This document shows, piece by piece, positions 1-9,984 of a stretch of 64,000 nucleotides of DNA. The stretch comes from UBA8941 sp963780545 (GTDB lineage Archaea; Thermoproteota; Bathyarchaeia; TCS64), in NCBI GenBank assembly GCA_963780545.1, contig CAWACK010000009.1, positions 1 to 64,000 of the forward strand. Direction: 5' to 3'. Within the stretch, counting starts at the first letter, position 1; every line of letters starts with the position of its first letter. Made by a program: the position numbers and the translations under genes. Below the pieces are notes generated by a model. The model was not told the origin of the DNA. It did not search any database and saw nothing but the letters and a program-made list of their open reading frames with translations.

Positions 1-2
1 CA

Positions 3-653
3 ATCGCCTATGGATACGACAAGTTCATACCAAATATCCCCCCGATCCACACCAAGGCTGGAGAGGATCAGCTCGAGATATTCAGTAGATATATCCGCAA
101 CTTCCTAATCGGCTTCGGTTACATGGAGGTTGTAACCTTCATGCTAAGCAACCGGGAGAAGCTCTTCACAAAGATGAGCATTCCGGAGGAACCTATCGCG
201 GAGGTGGAGAACCCCAAGATGGAGGGCTACAACATTCTCAGGAATAGGCTCCTTCCCAGCCTAATTGAGGTTCTAAGCGTCAACAAGCACCACCCGTACC
301 CGCAGAGCCTATACGAGGTTGATGACGTGGTGCTCCTCGACAACTCGACGGACATCGGGGCCCGTTCAACGCGTCGTTTAGCAGTCGTCCAATGTCACGC
401 CCGCGCAAACTTTAGCGATATTAAAGCAGCGATGCTAGCCATCCTCGATAACCTGGATGTCAAAGTCGAAATCGAGGCTGGAGGTTGGGACTGTTTCATT
501 GACGGTCGGCGCCTCATAGCTAAGATTAACGGTGAACCCCTATGCTGGGCAGGCGAGCTTAAACCAGAGGTGTTGGAGTCTTGGGGGCTTGAAATGCCCG
601 TTGCAGCTCTTGAGATGGATGTAGACCTCCTCAAGAGTGTAGTCAAGTCTTAG
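3..653 (+). CDS. pheT: Phenylalanyl-tRNA synthetase beta subunit, 3' part
   Basis: This is the C-terminal part of PheT, which with PheS charges tRNA-Phe. The frame is open from base 3, before the first ATG at 123, so the gene enters from outside the window. The first visible residues, IAYGYDKFIPNIPP, match the end of the B5 DNA-binding-like domain. The rest is the inactive synthetase-like core, with NRLLPSLIEVL and YEVDDVV. The product ends without the anticodon-binding domain of bacterial PheT, as is usual in archaea. Its last 11 bases overlap the convergent gene at 643-1161. Confidence 0.9.
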   Translation: MAYGYDKFIPNIPPIHTKAGEDQLEIFSRYIRNFLIGFGYMEVVTFMLSNREKLFTKMSIPEEPIAEVENPKMEGYNILRNRLLPSLIEVLSVNKHHPYPQSLYEVDDVVLLDNSTDIGARSTRRLAVVQCHARANFSDIKAAMLAILDNLDVKVEIEAGGWDCFIDGRRLIAKINGEPLCWAGELKPEVLESWGLEMPVAALEMDVDLLKSVVKS

Positions 654-1161
654 CTTCTTTCTTCGCCATCTCAATTATCCTATCTATAAATTCGGTCTTC
701 GATATAGTGTATGATAGTCTGTCGTCCCTATACTTCTTTGATAGAGTTATCTTAAGCTCCTTGTAGACTTCAGCGTCTCTTGGATGTGTTTTGAGCCAGT
801 CTCGGAAGAGTGTGTGTTTCCTCTGGAATTGGCTCCCCTCCCTGACGAGGTGGAGGTGGAAGCCTTGGGTGCTTGAGTCTTTTTCAAGGCAGTAGTACCA
901 GTCGGGGTTGTCCCCACTCGACACGCTTTCGTAGCCTAAAGGAAGCAGTAGAGCCCTACATTGCTCTGCATCGCTTGGGTCGTCGACGCCTGCGAGAATG
1001 TCCACTATTGGCTTTGCATGGAGACCGGGGACGCTTGTGCTTCCGATGTGCTCTAGGGAGCGAATTAGGTGGCCGACGCTGCTGAGGATGAGCCTTTTCT
1101 CCTCTTCATAGATCCTTGGCCAACTGATGTCGTAGGGAACGATGATGATGGGCTGCGGCAT
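643..1161 (-). CDS. GrpB family protein (UPF0157)
   Basis: The 172-residue product belongs to the GrpB/UPF0157 family, a nucleotidyltransferase-like fold of uncertain substrate. The family signature is clear: an N-terminal VPYDISWPRIYEEEKRLI, then LEHIGSTSVPGLHAKPIVDILAGVDD with its conserved H-x-GSTS-V-PGL-AKP-ID core, and later FHLHLVREGS. Its length is normal for the family. It converges on pheT with an 11-bp overlap, so it is probably transcribed alone. The family assignment is firm and the biological role is not known. Confidence 0.85.
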   Translation of the reverse strand: MPQPIIIVPYDISWPRIYEEEKRLILSSVGHLIRSLEHIGSTSVPGLHAKPIVDILAGVDDPSDAEQCRALLLPLGYESVSSGDNPDWYYCLEKDSSTQGFHLHLVREGSQFQRKHTLFRDWLKTHPRDAEVYKELKITLSKKYRDDRLSYTISKTEFIDRIIEMAKKEAKT

Positions 1162-1225
1162 TCCGATCCTTCGAACTGTAGATTGCTTGCTTTTATAATC
1201 AGGTACCCATTATCAAGGGACCGTC

Positions 1226-2108
1226 TTGGGTGAGAGGCCCGTTTTCCCGCCGAACCTTGCTTTGCTGGTGAGCATCGTCGCCGTCTCGACGGCGTCGATC
1301 CTTATTCGGCTTACCGACGCGCCACCTCTGGCTATTGCGACGTGGCGCCTCAGCCTCTCTACGCTGATGATCCTACCCTTCTTCCTGAGCCGGGGTGGGG
1401 TCTCCAAGCTGAAAGTAATGCGTCTTAAGGACTTGCTACTCCTCGTCGGTGTCGGCGTCGTACTCGCCATCCACTTCGCCACTTGGATAACGAGCCTCAG
1501 CTATACCTCTGTGACTAGTTCGGTTATCTTCGTCCACGTCGACCCTATCGTCGTAGCCCTCGTTAGCCATTTCCTCTTCAAAGAGAGGGTGAATAGACGG
1601 GTCGCCCTCGGCATAGTAATTGCCTTTGTCGGAGCCACAGTAATCGCCTTCGGGGACCTGGGCATCGGTGGGGGAAACCTAGCTGGAGATGCACTATCGT
1701 TGATTGGCGGAGTGGCCCTCGGCTTCTATATACTAGCGGGGAGGAGACTCAGACAGAGACTTGACCTCACCACCTATGTGACGCCTGTCTACGCCGTCTC
1801 AGCGTTAGTCCTCGCGGGGGGGAAGCATTGCCTTTAGGGTACCTCTAATTGGATACGACGCCAGAACGCTGTTCTTCTTCCTGATGATCGCTTTGGTGCC
1901 CATGATCTTTGGCCACACCATCTACAACTGGGTTCTCAGATGGATCACGGCTCCGATAGTGAGTATCAGCCTCCTCGGAGAGCCCGTTGGTGCGTCGATA
2001 CTCGCTTTATTTGTCCTCGGTGAGGTGCCTCCTCCGCTAACTCTCCTCGGCGGTGTCGTTACCCTTTCAGGAATTCTCGTATGCGCCTACCAACCCGCGG
2101 GTAGATAA
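1226..2108 (+). pseudogene. EamA/DMT-family transporter, frameshifted
   Basis: Two reading frames together make one EamA (drug/metabolite transporter) membrane protein of about 294 residues, a normal family length. The first starts at TTG 1226 and runs to a stop at 1837, with helices such as LALLVSIVAVSTASILIRL. The second continues from about 1818 in the next frame as GSIAFRVPLIGYDARTLFFF and ends GILVCAYQPAGR at 2108. The frame changes at a run of seven G at 1815-1822. A sequencing slip, a real mutation or polymerase slippage on the G run are all possible. The substrate is unknown; family members usually export metabolites. Confidence 0.75.
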
Positions 2109-2184
2109 TTCAACTCAATTTTAGGCCTATTCACGGTGGGAAAGTGAAATAAACCCAAAGTTGCTAACTTACCCCGGATCAGCG

Positions 2185-3111
2185 ATGGTGTTCAAGGGTA
2201 AGTTCAAGGGTATTCTGTGTCTACCTGTCACTCCCTTCGAGGCTGGGGGTGAGGAGATCGACGAGGAGGCGATGCGTCGAATAACCGACTTGATCATCGA
2301 GGATGGGGCCGATGCCCTTGTCCCAGTGGGGGCTACGGGTGAGTTCCCCTACTTACTCCATGAAGAGAGGAAGCGGGTAATCAAAATAGTCGTCGACCAA
2401 GCGAATGGACGGGTACCCGTAATCGCAGGAACAGGTGCTATCTCAACAAAGGAGGCGCGGATGTTCACTCAGTACGCTAAGGATGTGGGTTGTGAGGGTG
2501 TCATGCTCAGCCACCCCCTCTTAGTCAAAGCAAACGACAATGAGACTTACCGCCATTTCGAGCACATCGCGACGAAAGTCGACATCCCTATAATAGTCTA
2601 CAATAACCCCGGCTTCGGTGCCTCTATAAGCCCAAGCGTAGTGGCGCGTCTTGCTGAGAACTTCGACAACGTCGTAGGCTACAAGGAGGACGACTTCTTC
2701 AGCCTTCGCTACAGTGATATAATCTGGAGGGTACGTGAGAAGATTGCCGTATACACCGGTAGCCCAGCTGCTTACCTCGCCTTCCTAGCTCAGGGTGCCA
2801 CCGGCGCCCTCATAGCCGAGTTCCAGGCGTTCCCCCACATCATGATTGGCCTCAAGAATGCTTGGGAAAGGGGCGACACCAAGAAGGCCCTCTACTACCA
2901 TGAGCAGGTCGTAAAAATGTTCAACATCATTGAGACCAACTTTGGATACGCGAGCTTCTGGGGTCGCTATAAGGCGATTCGGAGGCTCAGAGGCGTAGAC
3001 ATGGAGCTCGACGTAAGAGGGCCATGCACTCCAGTTACACCAGAACAGGTCGAGAAGGCAGCACCTGAGTTCATGAAGCTCGACATAGAGAAGACCTGGT
3101 TCAGGGGTTAA
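2185..3111 (+). CDS. Dihydrodipicolinate synthase / N-acetylneuraminate lyase family aldolase
   Basis: A 308-residue class I aldolase of the DapA/NanA TIM-barrel family, which condenses or cleaves pyruvate adducts through a Schiff-base lysine. Visible landmarks are VGATGEF (pyruvate-binding loop), IIVYNNPG with the catalytic Tyr, and VVGYKEDD with the Schiff-base Lys. I chose ATG 2185 because homologues start at FKGKFKGILCLPVTPF; a TTG at 2161 would add eight poor residues. Neighbouring genes are peptidase and aldolase genes, not lysine biosynthesis, so a catabolic 2-keto-acid lyase is more likely than DapA itself. Confidence 0.85.
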   Translation: MVFKGKFKGILCLPVTPFEAGGEEIDEEAMRRITDLIIEDGADALVPVGATGEFPYLLHEERKRVIKIVVDQANGRVPVIAGTGAISTKEARMFTQYAKDVGCEGVMLSHPLLVKANDNETYRHFEHIATKVDIPIIVYNNPGFGASISPSVVARLAENFDNVVGYKEDDFFSLRYSDIIWRVREKIAVYTGSPAAYLAFLAQGATGALIAEFQAFPHIMIGLKNAWERGDTKKALYYHEQVVKMFNIIETNFGYASFWGRYKAIRRLRGVDMELDVRGPCTPVTPEQVEKAAPEFMKLDIEKTWFRG

Positions 3112-3169
3112 ATTAACTGTTCTTTGGATTGAAACTCAGTTTATTAATGTCGATTCCCTTCAGGAACTC

Positions 3170-3475
3170 ATGACAATTTCTATAGTAGAGTTCAGCCAGG
3201 ATAACGCGGGGAAGTGTCTCTGCCCTAAGTGCCCGAGGGAGAAGAAGAGCACATGTGTAGATGAGAAGCTAAAGAAGCTTCCCGACTTGATGAAGAAGGG
3301 GACCCTTAAGCCTGCGGATTTGCCCGGCTTGTACTGCAGTAGTGGTAAGGCGACTTGTACCGATCTCGATGTGAAGCAACCCTGTATATGTTTTAACTGC
3401 CCTGTTTTCAAGACTGGTAAGCTTGCTGAGGGGACACCTGTTGGCGAATACTGCGCCAAGGGCAAACCTAAGTAG
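3170..3475 (+). CDS. Small cysteine-rich protein, DUF2769-like
   Basis: A 101-residue soluble protein with paired cysteine motifs: CLCPKCP near residue 16, YCSSGKATC in the middle, CICFNCPVF near residue 71 and a final YC. The order CxCxxCP ... CICxxCPV ... resembles DUF2769 proteins of anaerobic archaea, which probably bind metal or an Fe-S cluster. The start ATG 3170 follows a short A+T-rich leader. It stands alone between the DapA-family gene and the M20 hydrolase gene, both on the same strand. The function is not known. Confidence 0.7.
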   Translation: MTISIVEFSQDNAGKCLCPKCPREKKSTCVDEKLKKLPDLMKKGTLKPADLPGLYCSSGKATCTDLDVKQPCICFNCPVFKTGKLAEGTPVGEYCAKGKPK

Positions 3476-3562
3476 AATTGCTTTTTATTAGTTCAAATTT
3501 TTTCCCAACTCCTACAATTCGGGAAACCTTTCTAATCTACACAGGTATCTTTTCTGATCGCC

Positions 3563-4777
3563 ATGTTTGATGTCAAGGTCCTCAAGGATAAGGTTAAGGA
3601 AGAGGTAGACTCCATTCTGCCCCGCCTCGTAGAGATGAGCGACTGGATAGGTAGACATCCAGAGTTGGGAAGCGAAGAGAATGAGTCCTCGAAGCTTTTA
3701 GCTGGGGAGCTGGGTAAAAACGGCTTCAATGTCGAGATGGGTATCTTAGGGATGCCCACAGCTTTCAGAGGGGTTTACAAGGGTGAGGGAAATGGTCCAA
3801 TCATTGCCTTTCTCTGCGAGTACGATGCTCTCCCAGGCGTCGGGCACGGCTGCGGTCACAACATCATAGCCACATCTGGTTTAGGAGCGGGTATTGCCGT
3901 CTCGAAGCTGATGAAGGAATTACCCGGGGAACTTTGGGTAGTTGGTACCCCAGCGGAGGAGGGGCACGGCCCCAGTAGTGGGGCTAAGAAGAGGATGGCT
4001 GAGGCCAGGTACTTCGATGGAGTAAATGCCGTTATGATGATCCACCCTATGGGGAATAGTAAAATGACGGTGGCTACTGGTTTCCTCGCCACCACCGGTA
4101 TCAAGATAGAGTACACTGGCAGGACAGCTCACGCCGCCGCGGATCCCTATAATGGTCTAAACGCCCTAAACGCCGCCGTCCTCTGCTACATGGCTATCCA
4201 CACAAATAGGCAGCAGCTCCGCCGCGACGCCAATCCCGTTGTCCACGGCATCATAACGGAGGGCGGTCTAGCAAACAACATCATTCCCGACCGAGCAGTC
4301 CTCCAGTTTGGCGTCCGCAGCAGCATCGACGCTTACATCCCTACGCTCGTCCAGATGGTTGAGAACTCCGCCAAAGGCGCGGCCATAGCCACAGGCTGCG
4401 AAGTCAAGGTAACAGTAAGCCCCGGTCTTAAATCGAATGTCCGCAATCCGCCGCTGGAGAAGCTTTTCGTTAGAGAGTTCAATGAGTTAGGAGTCGAAGC
4501 TGATGACCCTGACTTCACCGCGGCTCAGCCGCCGGGTGGAAGCACCGACTTCACCGACCTCAGCCATTTCGTCCCAGGCATGCATGCCATGGTGGGTTTC
4601 ACAAAAGAGGGGATCACCGGTCATAGCAGGGAACTCTGTGCCGCTACGCTGACTGAGGAGGGGCACAGGGGCATCGAGATTGGCGCCAAGGTTCTCGCCC
4701 TCGCGGGCGTCGATATTCTCACCGACGCGAAGCTCCGAGGTGAGATTAAGGAGGCATTTGATAAGGCTAAGAAGTGA
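3563..4777 (+). CDS. M20 family amidohydrolase/peptidase
   Basis: A 404-residue zinc amidohydrolase of the M20D (ACY1L2/AbgB-like) group, which removes acyl or aminoacyl groups from amides. The first metal site is LCEYDALPGVGHGCGHNI, with GCGHN typical of the group. The general-base region is GTPAEEGHGPSSG, and MMIHP and GRTAHAAADPYNG belong to the dimerisation or lid domain. Length is normal. A second, longer M20 enzyme is at 32676. Its position between an aldolase family gene and another aldolase fits peptide or N-acyl-amino-acid breakdown, which is inference. Confidence 0.85.
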   Translation: MFDVKVLKDKVKEEVDSILPRLVEMSDWIGRHPELGSEENESSKLLAGELGKNGFNVEMGILGMPTAFRGVYKGEGNGPIIAFLCEYDALPGVGHGCGHNIIATSGLGAGIAVSKLMKELPGELWVVGTPAEEGHGPSSGAKKRMAEARYFDGVNAVMMIHPMGNSKMTVATGFLATTGIKIEYTGRTAHAAADPYNGLNALNAAVLCYMAIHTNRQQLRRDANPVVHGIITEGGLANNIIPDRAVLQFGVRSSIDAYIPTLVQMVENSAKGAAIATGCEVKVTVSPGLKSNVRNPPLEKLFVREFNELGVEADDPDFTAAQPPGGSTDFTDLSHFVPGMHAMVGFTKEGITGHSRELCAATLTEEGHRGIEIGAKVLALAGVDILTDAKLRGEIKEAFDKAKK

Positions 4778-4943
4778 AGAACTCTTAGAGTTAACCTCCA
4801 ATTTTTCCTCAGTTGTTTATGTATCTATCTCGTCGGGAATAACCTGATTTAAACCCCTTTTTATTATAAATAGCACATTTAAGGACTCTAATCTGATGGC
4901 ACCCAAACCCTAAATACACTCTAAATAACCCCTAGTTGAACTG

Positions 4944-5711
4944 GTGAATATTATGAGGAACGAGTTCAAACGTATGATGAAGGCCGGAAAACAGGGCTAC
5001 GGTACCTGGATCACTATTGAGAGCCCTATGTGCGCCGAGTTGATGAGCAGCATGGGTTTTGACTACTTTGTGCTCGACAATGAACACAGCCCCCTCGATA
5101 TAATGCACATCCAAACTCTGATGCAGGCCTTCCGCCCCGACTCCAAGACTTGCCCAATCGTCCGCCCATGGTGGAATGATATGGTCGCAATCAAGCGCGC
5201 CTTAGACATCGGCGCCCAGGGTCTCCTCATCCCGTGGGTCAACACGGCGGAGCAGGCTAAGGCTGCAGTAAGCTACAGCCGCTATGCCCCCAAGGGGCTA
5301 CGCGGTTGCGGTCCACGCAGGGCAGCGATGTTCGACCCCGACTACCTCAAGACTGCGAACGACGAGATTTACGTCGCCGTCCAGATCGAGACAGTCGAGG
5401 CTGTGAAGAACATCGACGCCATCTGCAGCGTAGAAGGCATTGACTGTGCCTACATCGGCCCTGGCGACCTCAGTGCAAGCTTAGGCCACATCGGCGACTT
5501 CACTCCAAAGGACGAGCAGGATGCCATCGATAAAGTATATGACGCATGCAGAGCACATGGCATCGCTGCAGGAATCCACGAAGGCTGCGGCAAACCACTC
5601 AAAGAGCGTATACAGAAAGGCTACAATATGGTAACGCTCGGCAACGACCTCGTCTACATGAAGATGGGCGTCCAGGGGCAGTTCAAAGAGCTCGGAATCA
5701 AAAAGAAGTAG
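4944..5711 (+). CDS. HpcH/HpaI family aldolase
   Basis: A 255-residue class II pyruvate aldolase of the HpcH/HpaI family, which cleaves 4-hydroxy-2-oxo acids with a divalent metal. Landmarks are YFVLDNEHSPLD (metal-binding and catalytic His region), LLIPWVNTAEQA, VQIETVEAVKNIDAI with the metal-ligand Glu, and YIGPGDLSASLG. The start may be GTG 4944 or ATG 4953; homologues begin near MRNEFKRMMKAG, which slightly favours the ATG. A TATA-like TTTTTATTATAAATA lies at about 4858-4872. It follows the M20 gene on the same strand. Confidence 0.85.
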   Translation: MNIMRNEFKRMMKAGKQGYGTWITIESPMCAELMSSMGFDYFVLDNEHSPLDIMHIQTLMQAFRPDSKTCPIVRPWWNDMVAIKRALDIGAQGLLIPWVNTAEQAKAAVSYSRYAPKGLRGCGPRRAAMFDPDYLKTANDEIYVAVQIETVEAVKNIDAICSVEGIDCAYIGPGDLSASLGHIGDFTPKDEQDAIDKVYDACRAHGIAAGIHEGCGKPLKERIQKGYNMVTLGNDLVYMKMGVQGQFKELGIKKK

Positions 5712-5917
5712 CCAAGCCTCATATTTTTCTTGAACTTAATTTTTGATCTATGAAATATACGAATAGAATAAACAGAATCGTAATCGCTGGATGATTTTAT
5801 TTTTAAGGCAATCCTATTCAAAGAGGATCGTTACATCTTCTCGTTTCATACAACTGCTCATAAAACAAGCCAATTCTTAATAGTTAGCTCAGTTCAAGGT
5901 TTGTGGGCGTACACTAT

Positions 5918-6724
5918 ATGGTTAGCACGGTAGCCGTAATCGGCGCGGGAGTCATTGGAGGAGCCATAGTAAAATGCCTCCAAGAATCCGAAGACGTCGG
6001 AAAAGTCATCGCGACACGCCGAAACCTCGAGAGCCTAAAAGAGCTTAAGGAACTCGGCGCTGAGGTCACAACCGATAACAAAGCAGCAGCAAAGAAAGCT
6101 GAAGTCGTCTTCCTATGCGTAAAACCAGGGGATACCGCATCGGTTCTCAAGGAGGTGGAAGACGAGATAAAAGGCAAGCTGGTCATCAGCACAGCCGCAA
6201 TCATACCCCTTGCATTTTACAAGCAGAACTCACCCGCAGCAAGGTTTGTACGTGCTATGCCAAACATCGCTGCCCTAGCCGGAGAGAGCTTCACAGCCTA
6301 CACATGCGACCTCTCTGTTACAAAGGAGGACAGAGAGACTGTTAAGATCCTATTGGACGCTATGGGAACCTGCAAGGAGGTTGAGGAGAAGTACATGGAT
6401 GCCATAACTGGTCTAAGTGGGAGTGGTCCAGCCTATGTTGCCATTGTAATCGACGCCCTGATGTTCGCAGGCCTCAAGGTAGGCTTGCCAAGGGAGTTAA
6501 GTCTTTACAGCGCCGCACAGTCTGTTCTGGGCGCTGCGAAACTCGTCCTCGAAGGAACTTCACCTTCCACGATCGAGGAGATGGTTACAACCCCCGGTGG
6601 AACAACGATTGATGGCATCTATGAGATAGAAGATGGGAAGCTCCGCACCGCTCTAATGAACGCCGTAGTAGCCGCTACGAAGAGGAGCGAAAACATGCGC
6701 TTCAAGTGGGAGAACAAAGCTTAA
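5918..6724 (+). CDS. proC: Pyrroline-5-carboxylate reductase
   Basis: ProC reduces pyrroline-5-carboxylate to proline with NAD(P)H. The N-terminus VSTVAVIGAGVIGGAIV is a Rossmann GxGxxG motif. FLCVKPGD, FVRAMPNIAAL and the dimer-domain signature AITGLSGSGPAYV plus EEMVTTPGGTTIDGI are all present. The product has 268 residues, the normal length. I prefer ATG 5918 over GTG 5903 because it places the Rossmann strand right at the N-terminus. A D-aminoacylase gene follows 40 bp downstream on the same strand, so the two may be co-transcribed. Confidence 0.92.
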   Translation: MVSTVAVIGAGVIGGAIVKCLQESEDVGKVIATRRNLESLKELKELGAEVTTDNKAAAKKAEVVFLCVKPGDTASVLKEVEDEIKGKLVISTAAIIPLAFYKQNSPAARFVRAMPNIAALAGESFTAYTCDLSVTKEDRETVKILLDAMGTCKEVEEKYMDAITGLSGSGPAYVAIVIDALMFAGLKVGLPRELSLYSAAQSVLGAAKLVLEGTSPSTIEEMVTTPGGTTIDGIYEIEDGKLRTALMNAVVAATKRSENMRFKWENKA

Positions 6725-6764
6725 AGAAGTTGTTATATTCCCTTTTCGCCACATTTCTCAGCCA

Positions 6765-8393
6765 GTGAGTGGTTTGTCCTACGATCTTCTGATCAGGAAC
6801 GGTAGGGTGATAGACGGCGCAGGGAACCCTTGGTACTGGGGTGATGTCGCCGTCCAAGGCGACAGGATAGCCGCAATCGGTAAACTGGTGGATGCGAAGA
6901 CGGACAGAGTCATTGATGCCAAGGGCATGGTCGTCACGCCCGGTTTTGTCGACGCACACAGCCACAGCGATTTCAACACCCTCGTCTATAGGGAGATGGA
7001 GAGCACCGTGATGCAGGGCATCACAACGGTAGTCGCGGGCATGTGCGGATCAACCGCTGCGCCGGTGAATCCGGCTCTCCGAGAAAGTATGGAGAAGCAA
7101 GCGAATGCCCAACTCCCGTCGGGTGTCTCCATCAAGATCAACTGGACTACGTTCGACGAGTACCTCAAGGTGGAGGAGAAGATGGGGCTTGGTGCCAACG
7201 TCGCCCACATGGTCGGACACGGCGCCATCCGCGAGGCGGGCATGGGTCTTGAAGCGCGCGCTCCCACCGGCAAGGAGCTGAAGAAAATGCGTGAGTTAAC
7301 CGCTGAGGCGATGGAGGCAGGCGCGTATGGCCTAAGCAGCGGCCTAATCTATCCCCCCGGCATCTTCGCAAAGACCCGTGAACTAATTGAGTTAGCCAAA
7401 GTAGCGGCGAAGTACGGCGGCATCTATGACTCGCATATACGAGGTGAGGGACGAAGTCTCCTAAAGTCTGTGCGAGAGGCAATTAAGATCGGGGAGAAGG
7501 CTGGCATCCCCGTACAGATAAGCCACCATAAAGCAGCAAACAAGGCTGTCTGGGGGAAGAGCAGGACAACGCTTAAACTAATCGAGAGGGCACGCGCCAA
7601 GGGCATCGATGTAACAGTTGACCAGTACCCATATCGCGCTGGCGCCACCAGCCTCGTCACCCTCCTCCCCCCTTGGGCTCACGATGGAGGCATCGAGAAG
7701 CTCCTCATACGCCTCACTGATCCCAAGCAGAGGGAGAACATGAGGAAAGACATCAAAGAAGGAATCCCAGGCTGGGAAAACTTCGCCGGGGAGCTCGGCT
7801 GGGAGAATGTCCTAGTCTCCTCAATCAAGGGCGAGAAGAATAGGAAGTATGAGGGCAAGACTATGGATGTAATCGCGAAGGAGATGAAGGAGAATGACGT
7901 CTTCGACGCCCTCTGGAAGCTTCTCCTAGCCGAAGAGGGGACCCCGGGCATGATAATTTTCAGCATGGATGAGGGCGATATCAAGCGCATTATGGCGAGC
8001 CCCTATCAGATGGTCGGCACAGACGCGAGCAGCGTCAGCACAACGGGTCCGTTCAACCAGGGAAAACCCCACCCACGCTACTACGGTACATATCCGAGGG
8101 TCCTCGGAAAATACGTCAGAGAGGAAGGGGTCCTCAGCCTCGAGGAAGCCATAAGAAAGATGACGAGCTTCCCAGCCCAACGATTCGGAATCCTTGACCG
8201 CGGCCTCCTCCGCCCCGGAATGTACGCTGACATCAATGTTATAGATCCAGTGCAAATCATAGACAAGGCGACATTCGAGGACCCACACAGATTACCCGAG
8301 GGTATACCATACGTCGTCGTCAATGGCACAATTAACGTAGATGATGGTAAGTTCAAGAAGCTACTCGCTGGCAGAACACTCAGAAAGAAGTGA
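6765..8393 (+). CDS. N-acyl-D-amino-acid deacylase / D-aminoacylase family amidohydrolase
   Basis: A 542-residue metal-dependent amidohydrolase of the D-aminoacylase family, which frees D-amino acids from N-acyl forms. The N-terminal beta-sandwich begins YDLLIRNGRVIDGAGNPWYWGDVAVQGDRI. The HxH metal site is GFVDAHSHSD; GGIYDSHIRGEG, VQISHHKAA and MVGTDASSVS carry further ligands. The C-terminus ADINVIDPVQI closes the sandwich. The start is GTG 6765. Substrate class is family knowledge; the exact acyl group and amino acid cannot be read from the sequence. Confidence 0.85.
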   Translation: MSGLSYDLLIRNGRVIDGAGNPWYWGDVAVQGDRIAAIGKLVDAKTDRVIDAKGMVVTPGFVDAHSHSDFNTLVYREMESTVMQGITTVVAGMCGSTAAPVNPALRESMEKQANAQLPSGVSIKINWTTFDEYLKVEEKMGLGANVAHMVGHGAIREAGMGLEARAPTGKELKKMRELTAEAMEAGAYGLSSGLIYPPGIFAKTRELIELAKVAAKYGGIYDSHIRGEGRSLLKSVREAIKIGEKAGIPVQISHHKAANKAVWGKSRTTLKLIERARAKGIDVTVDQYPYRAGATSLVTLLPPWAHDGGIEKLLIRLTDPKQRENMRKDIKEGIPGWENFAGELGWENVLVSSIKGEKNRKYEGKTMDVIAKEMKENDVFDALWKLLLAEEGTPGMIIFSMDEGDIKRIMASPYQMVGTDASSVSTTGPFNQGKPHPRYYGTYPRVLGKYVREEGVLSLEEAIRKMTSFPAQRFGILDRGLLRPGMYADINVIDPVQIIDKATFEDPHRLPEGIPYVVVNGTINVDDGKFKKLLAGRTLRKK

Positions 8394-8587
8394 ACTAAGT
8401 CATAATCAATATTTTAATTCTCATGATCCCAACGACCTATAACGGGAAAAAGATATGTGATCCTCAACCGTTATTCTGATTCGCGCAGACGATCACAAAA
8501 ACGCGCATGAGATCTGGGTAATATCTCATATAGTTATGTTAACAAAGATGTTTTGAAGAAACTAGAGTATATGTGAGCGTTTTTTTA

Positions 8588-9724
8588 ATGAACTCAAGGG
8601 AGAGAGTTTTAAAAGTTCTTGACCACCGTGAGGCTGATAGAGTTCCAGTGATAATGTGCGGAAATCATGCTGGCATCTCAAAGCTCGCTTATTACAAACT
8701 CTGCACGTATCTAGGCTTTGTAGACACATCACCACGTTTAGTTGATCGAGTTCAACAGATTGTTGAACCCGACGAGCATGTGCTGAAGAAGCTTGGAGTT
8801 GATATCCGATTCATATACGCAAAGGCTCCTAGGGATTGGAGACCAATCGAATACCCCGATGATTCCTTCAGAGATGAGTGGGGGAACAGATTGAGGAGAC
8901 CCCCCAGAGGATACTGGTACGACATGGTCGATCATCCTCTTCAAGATGCAAACATCGAAGATCTAGAGAGCTACCCTTGGCCTGACCCTACGGATGATGG
9001 AAGGTTTGAAGGTCTAGAAAAGGAGGCGAAGAGGCTATTTGAGGAAACTGATTACGCTTTGGCTACATCTCTCGCAGGGTCAATCTACGAACAATCATGG
9101 TATCTTAGGTCTTTGCCAAAATTTGCCTTCGACCTCTATCGTAACCAGACATTCGCAGAAAAGTTAATGGATAAGATCCTTGAGTTTCACATGGCCTTCT
9201 TCGACCGATTTCTCGACTCGGTGGGTCAATACGTTCAGATAGTCTTCGTTGGCGATGATTTAGCTGAGCAAAAAGGCCCAGCGATAAGACCTACGATCTA
9301 TCGAAGTTTGATTAAGCCTAGACAACGTAAGCTGTATCAGTTCATCAAGAGCAAGGCTGATGTAAAGCTCTGCTATCATTCATGCGGCTCAGTGGTTCCT
9401 TTCATAGACGACCTAGTGGAGATGGGCGTCGACATTTTGACTCCGATTCAAGTCTCAGCGGCGAATATGGATACAAAGAGGCTCAAAAATGACTTTGGAG
9501 ATAGAATATCATTCTTGGGGGGTGTCGACACGCAGAGGGTGATGCCTTTTGGAACAGTAGACGAAGTTAGAGACGAGGTCAAAAAGAGGATAGAGGATCT
9601 AGCCCCAAACGGAGGTTACATCTTAGGCGCTGTGCATAATATTCAGCCTGAGGTTCCGCCCGAAAATATTTTCGCTATGTTTGATGCTGCAAGAAAGTAT
9701 GGTGGGTACCCTCTAACTAAGTAG
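8588..9724 (+). CDS. Uroporphyrinogen decarboxylase / MtaA-type methyltransferase family protein
   Basis: A 378-residue UroD-fold protein. MNSRERVLKVLDHREADRVPV is the usual N-terminus of the MtaA/CmuA/UroD-like branch, which supports ATG 8588 rather than GTG 8573. LCYHSCGSVVPFIDDL has the H-x-C zinc-binding element of corrinoid methyltransferases, and ISFLGGVDTQRVMPFG is typical of the branch. No corrinoid protein or activator gene is adjacent, so methyl transfer is possible but unproven. It has its own A+T-rich leader, ATATAGTTATGTTAAC at about 8527-8542. Heme synthesis is unlikely because the branch and context differ. Confidence 0.75.
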   Translation: MNSRERVLKVLDHREADRVPVIMCGNHAGISKLAYYKLCTYLGFVDTSPRLVDRVQQIVEPDEHVLKKLGVDIRFIYAKAPRDWRPIEYPDDSFRDEWGNRLRRPPRGYWYDMVDHPLQDANIEDLESYPWPDPTDDGRFEGLEKEAKRLFEETDYALATSLAGSIYEQSWYLRSLPKFAFDLYRNQTFAEKLMDKILEFHMAFFDRFLDSVGQYVQIVFVGDDLAEQKGPAIRPTIYRSLIKPRQRKLYQFIKSKADVKLCYHSCGSVVPFIDDLVEMGVDILTPIQVSAANMDTKRLKNDFGDRISFLGGVDTQRVMPFGTVDEVRDEVKKRIEDLAPNGGYILGAVHNIQPEVPPENIFAMFDAARKYGGYPLTK

Positions 9725-9984
9725 AGAGAGGAGATTGTCTCCCACTTTTCATTTATCTCCTTACGCACACGCGATTCCGACACTTTCGCTCTCCTTTTAC
9801 GATGTCATGGACACCGCTTGGTCCAATCAACTAAATCGTCGCGCGCGCCATAATTTTTCCCCCGAAACCTTCTCTTGACTACTGTTTATCTAACGGAGGC
9901 ACGCAAGTTATTCTCAGAGGTTAAAAATGATCTTTAGGAATGTATATATTAGGAAACCGGTATGATTCAAAAAGGTATTTTGAT

